Assembly (NCBI GenBank): GCA_945910975.1
Contig: CAMDZY010000070.1
Location: 1 to 8,466, forward strand
Direction: 5' to 3'
Length of the DNA: 8,466 bases
From: an uncultured Clostridia bacterium
GTDB lineage: Bacteria > Bacillota > Clostridia > Oscillospirales > Oscillospiraceae
This document shows positions 5,870 through 8,466 of this stretch, piece by piece. The stretch's first letter is position 1. Each line of letters begins with the position of its first letter. The notes under the pieces are model-generated. The model made no database searches and had not been told where the DNA came from. It saw only the letters and a program-made list of their open reading frames with translations. A program made the position numbers and the translations under genes.

Positions 5870-7744
5870 TCAATATTTCAGCTGGTAATAGATCCACTGG
5901 CGCAGACGTTTCAGCTGCGCGGTTTGTTCCTTGGTCAGCTCGCGCGTATAGGTGCCGTCCGGGTGGCAGTAGGTGTCCTCGCCGATGCGCACCACGGAAA
6001 GGGAGCGGCGCAGGGTGTTGAGGAAGTCCATGTACGCATCCTGCCCGGTGCGGCCAAGCAGTTCCATGACCACCGCGCCAAGATAGTTGTCGCTGAGATA
6101 GCCGTTTTCCGGTAGTTCCAGCGCAGCATAGGCCGCGCCCAGATCCACTGCATCGGCATAGGCCTGATTCGACCAGATGACGTAGGGCGTGGCGTAGGTA
6201 GCAACGGTGCTCTGCGGCGTTTCGTTTTGATTGTAGCCCAAGCCAAGCTCATCGCAGGCCGTGCCGACATTCGGCCGGTGATCGCCGAAGAAAACAAGCA
6301 CGGTCGGCTCGTCCAACGTGTCAAGGTACTGCGTCAGCTCCAGCAGCATTTGCGACGAATCGCGAATCCCCTCGAAATACACCGAAAGCTGCTCCATTGC
6401 GGCATCGGACACCGGAACGGTCACCTTGGCCGGTTCCGGCCGGGTGGGGTATTTGGCGTAGCCATAGCTTTGATGATTTTGAATCGTGACCGTGTAGGCA
6501 AACAGCGGCTGCTCCGATTCCACAAGACGCGATTGCAAGTCCTGTTTCAGTTCATCGAGGAACGCCGCGTCAGAGATCATCGTGCCTTTGTAATCCGACG
6601 AATCGAATGCATCCACGAAAATCTGGTCGGAGATGCCAAAGCGTTCATAGACGCTTGCGCGGTTGTAGAACCAGCTTTGGCCGGGGTGCATGAAGAACGT
6701 GTGGTAGCCGCTGTCGGCCAGAAGGCTTGCAACGGTCTTTGTCTGCTTGCGCACAACGCGCAGCGCGGAGGTCGTTCCCTCGCCGATCAGGTTGGTCTGC
6801 ATCCCGGTCAGTACGTCAAATTCCGTGTTGGCCGTTCCTGCGCCGTAGTTGGAAACGACAATGTGTCCGCTGACGGCGCGGTCGCTCGCCGCGACCTGAT
6901 GGAAGGCGGCAAGCGGGCTGCTCTGCGCATCGTAGTCAAACACCGGCTCGTCTGCCAAATCGGTAAAGGCCTCACACATGACCATGATGACATTTGGCTG
7001 TACTGCCGGCTCTTGCGCAAGTCCCGGTTCTGCCGCGATCCAGCTTTCCACTTCGGATTTGGAAAAGTCCTCCGGCTTGTCCACGGGGTACAGGTCATAA
7101 TTGTACCAGAAGCAATAGTTGAAGCCCAGCGTGTTGAATACTGAGGAAATATTATACTGTGACGGGACGGAAAAGCTCTTGTAAAGCGCTCTGTCGCAAT
7201 AGACAAAGTGTACCGCCGAAATAAAAACGGCAAGCGTGGCCACTGCGCAGGTCAATCGCCACGGCAGACGGAAGTTTGCACTCTTGACCCAGTAGCCGAG
7301 GGCAATGGCTGCGCCGATCATAAGCACAATGGCGATCAGCATGCCCCAGTGCATCGAGAGCTTGTATTCGCCGACTGCGTTCATCGCTTCGCGGACAAGG
7401 CCAATATCGGCCGGAACCAGAGGGTCGCCGCGTCCTTCACACTTGATTAGGTTCACATAGGACAAAACGGCCAGAATCCCACCGGAGATCGCGCTGCCGT
7501 AAAAGACGTTTTTGGTCAAAAAATAAGCAATTGCGGTGAAGCAGAGCGCCGGGAACCAGTTGAGCAAAATCAGCAGCGGCTGCTCAAAAAAATTGCGCAG
7601 CACCTCGCTGATCGGGCCGGGCTGGAGCCACAGGCAGACCAGTGTGATAAAAATGGACGCCAGAACGAGCACGACCGCCGTCATCCAGCCGGATAATTTT
7701 AATCTGGTTTTTCCTTTATATTCTTCTTTTTTGATGCAGTACAT
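5870..7744 (-). CDS. LTA synthase family protein (sulfatase-fold phosphoglycerol transferase-like)
   Basis: A 624-residue polytopic membrane enzyme of the LtaS/alkaline-phosphatase-sulfatase superfamily. These enzymes transfer phosphoglycerol (or related groups) from lipid donors outside the membrane; the substrate here is not determined. Five membrane segments lie at about residues 20-41, 51-71, 73-94, 124-144 and 153-172, followed by a large extracytoplasmic domain. The active-site residues can be placed: E258 (VMCEAF), nucleophile T304 (GAGTANTEF) and D488-H489 (FFGDHRPN), close in order and spacing to S. aureus LtaS E255, T300 and D475-H476; MHPGQSWFYNR fits the substrate-binding histidine region. 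LtaS itself has 646 residues. The start is ATG at 7744, 7 bases after the CCA-like stop; the frame extends upstream to 7942, but only through sequence inside the previous gene. The best purine-rich site (GGAAAGGAAA) is about 13-16 bases away, farther than usual, so reinitiation after the upstream gene is likely. Confidence 0.9.
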   Translation of the reverse strand: MYCIKKEEYKGKTRLKLSGWMTAVVLVLASIFITLVCLWLQPGPISEVLRNFFEQPLLILLNWFPALCFTAIAYFLTKNVFYGSAISGGILAVLSYVNLIKCEGRGDPLVPADIGLVREAMNAVGEYKLSMHWGMLIAIVLMIGAAIALGYWVKSANFRLPWRLTCAVATLAVFISAVHFVYCDRALYKSFSVPSQYNISSVFNTLGFNYCFWYNYDLYPVDKPEDFSKSEVESWIAAEPGLAQEPAVQPNVIMVMCEAFTDLADEPVFDYDAQSSPLAAFHQVAASDRAVSGHIVVSNYGAGTANTEFDVLTGMQTNLIGEGTTSALRVVRKQTKTVASLLADSGYHTFFMHPGQSWFYNRASVYERFGISDQIFVDAFDSSDYKGTMISDAAFLDELKQDLQSRLVESEQPLFAYTVTIQNHQSYGYAKYPTRPEPAKVTVPVSDAAMEQLSVYFEGIRDSSQMLLELTQYLDTLDEPTVLVFFGDHRPNVGTACDELGLGYNQNETPQSTVATYATPYVIWSNQAYADAVDLGAAYAALELPENGYLSDNYLGAVVMELLGRTGQDAYMDFLNTLRRSLSVVRIGEDTYCHPDGTYTRELTKEQTAQLKRLRQWIYYQLKY

Positions 7745-7751
7745 AACGATT

Positions 7752-8466
7752 TCACGATTTCCTTTCCGTACGACCCATTGCAAGAGTTTGACGCAGTGCG
7801 GCGGACTTGTCCACGCCTGCCAGACGCAGCTTGTGTGCAAAGGCCAGATATTCCGAAAACTGCGGCGAGGGCTGCAACCCGGCGTCGAGCAGGTCTTTGC
7901 CGCTGACATAGGGGCGGGACATATATTCCCGGTAAACGGCAAGGCGCTTTTGCAAAAAGTCCGTATTTCCCGCCGTCACCGGACGCTTGCCAAGGCCGTC
8001 CGCGCAGGAAAGGCAGATCAGCGCTTCGGGGTCGATGGCGGCGTCAAACATTTTGTTGGTCGCCTTGACCGATGCACCCCCGGCAGCGAGCATATTTGGC
8101 TTCATATGCAGCTCCACCAGATTCAGGACGTAGCGAATCAGCTCCCGTTCATTGGTAAGCCGCCTGAGAAACGCGCGTACCAGCGGCAAGCCTTCCGTTT
8201 CGTGGTTGCGCGCGCGAATTTCCCCATCGATCTCCCGCGTGCTGATCGCCTTGCCAAAATCGTGCGTGAGCGCGCCGAGCATAAAGCCCAGCGGATTTTC
8301 GACCTTTTCCCGGTATGCTGCTGCTTCATCGAGCACCATCATTGTGTGTACCCACACATCGCCCTCGGCGTGATATTTGGGGTTTTGTTGAACGCCGATT
8401 AGCTGTGACAGTTCGCAAAACCAGTCGTCAAGCTGATGCATCTGTCGCAGCACCTCAAAAAATACC
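7752..8466 (-). CDS. HD-domain C-terminal part of a CCA-adding enzyme-like tRNA nucleotidyltransferase, 5'-truncated
   Basis: The minus-strand frame is open to the window edge (VFFEVLRQMHQLDDW), so the protein starts outside the window; the GTG at 8453 is probably internal. The visible 237 residues match the second half of HD-containing CCA enzymes of the E. coli Cca type: FFEVLRQMHQLDDWF, then LIGVQQNPKYHAEGDVWVHTMMV, then the HD motif LTHDFGKA. Counting from 8465, candidate metal ligands are H40, H68-D69 and H88. RRLTNERELIRYVLNLVELH also parallels E. coli Cca. The full enzyme would repair or add the 3' CCA of tRNA, with the HD domain giving phosphohydrolase activity. The nucleotidyltransferase domain is not in the window, so a stand-alone HD protein cannot be excluded. 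It ends at TGA (7754-7752), 7 bases before the LTA-synthase-like ATG, so the two are co-transcribed. Confidence 0.82.
   Translation of the reverse strand, partial: VFFEVLRQMHQLDDWFCELSQLIGVQQNPKYHAEGDVWVHTMMVLDEAAAYREKVENPLGFMLGALTHDFGKAISTREIDGEIRARNHETEGLPLVRAFLRRLTNERELIRYVLNLVELHMKPNMLAAGGASVKATNKMFDAAIDPEALICLSCADGLGKRPVTAGNTDFLQKRLAVYREYMSRPYVSGKDLLDAGLQPSPQFSEYLAFAHKLRLAGVDKSAALRQTLAMGRTERKS

Noticed and set aside
6227..7144. Plus-strand 305-codon frame opposite the LTA-synthase-like gene
   Set aside because: The minus-strand protein has all catalytic motifs; the plus-strand translation shows none and has no convincing ribosome binding site.
7745..7942. 66-residue N-terminal extension of the LTA-synthase-like protein
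   Set aside because: It lies inside the CCA-like coding sequence, is cysteine/proline-rich with no resemblance to LtaS, and precedes the normal start region before the first membrane segment.
7536..8402. Plus-strand 288-codon frame opposite the CCA-like gene
   Set aside because: It is antisense to a clear HD-domain protein and spans two minus-strand genes; the translation has no family resemblance.
1..8466. Search for a defence, toxin-antitoxin, secondary-metabolite or mobile cassette
   Set aside because: Every sizeable frame with support is a housekeeping, envelope or DUF membrane gene; no nuclease, integrase, transposase, toxin-like small ORF pair, array of repeats or attachment site was seen.

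Overview
The window looks like ordinary chromosomal DNA from a low-to-mid GC-rich Firmicute, most likely a gut-type Clostridia member (Oscillospiraceae/Ruminococcaceae-like). The reasons are the fairly high GC by eye, a type III glutamine synthetase with a clostridial-style N-terminus, a DUF421/DUF4363 pair, an LTA-synthase-type membrane enzyme, AGGAGG-type ribosome binding sites, and GTG/TTG starts. The genus cannot be fixed from the sequence alone. I see no mobile elements, rRNA, tRNA, CRISPR array or phage genes.

Layout. Bases 1-1892 (+) hold the 3' part of tex, a nucleic-acid-binding S1-domain protein cut by the window edge. It converges, with a 6-base overlap, on a two-gene minus-strand unit. 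That unit is a DUF421 membrane protein (2264-2941) followed by a small DUF4363 protein (1887-2267), joined by a TTGA stop/start overlap. A 222-bp divergent intergenic region (2942-3163) has a candidate promoter for the plus-strand gene, a weaker minus-strand -10, a 21-bp-spaced direct repeat and an imperfect inverted repeat. Bases 3164-5266 (+) encode a complete 700-residue type III glutamine synthetase (glnN). It converges, with a 28-base overlap, on a minus-strand block. In transcription order that block is the C-terminal HD half of a CCA-adding-enzyme-like protein (7752-8466, cut by the window edge), an LTA-synthase-family enzyme (5870-7744), a hairpin terminator or attenuator (about 5815-5853), and a small membrane protein with an HEGGH zinc-protease motif (5239-5760).

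How the genes fit together. They belong to separate housekeeping functions: ammonium assimilation (glnN), RNA/transcription quality control (tex), tRNA 3'-end maintenance (CCA enzyme), and envelope polymer synthesis or membrane proteins (LTA synthase-like, M50-like, DUF421/DUF4363). The CCA-like and LTA synthase-like genes are 7 bases apart and almost certainly share a transcript. The M50-like gene may be read through the hairpin or have its own weak promoter. I did not find a convincing new multi-gene system. The items most worth a second look are the small cysteine-rich M50-like membrane protein next to the LTA-synthase-like gene, the coupled DUF421/DUF4363 pair, and two convergent gene pairs that overlap at their stops with no room for a terminator.
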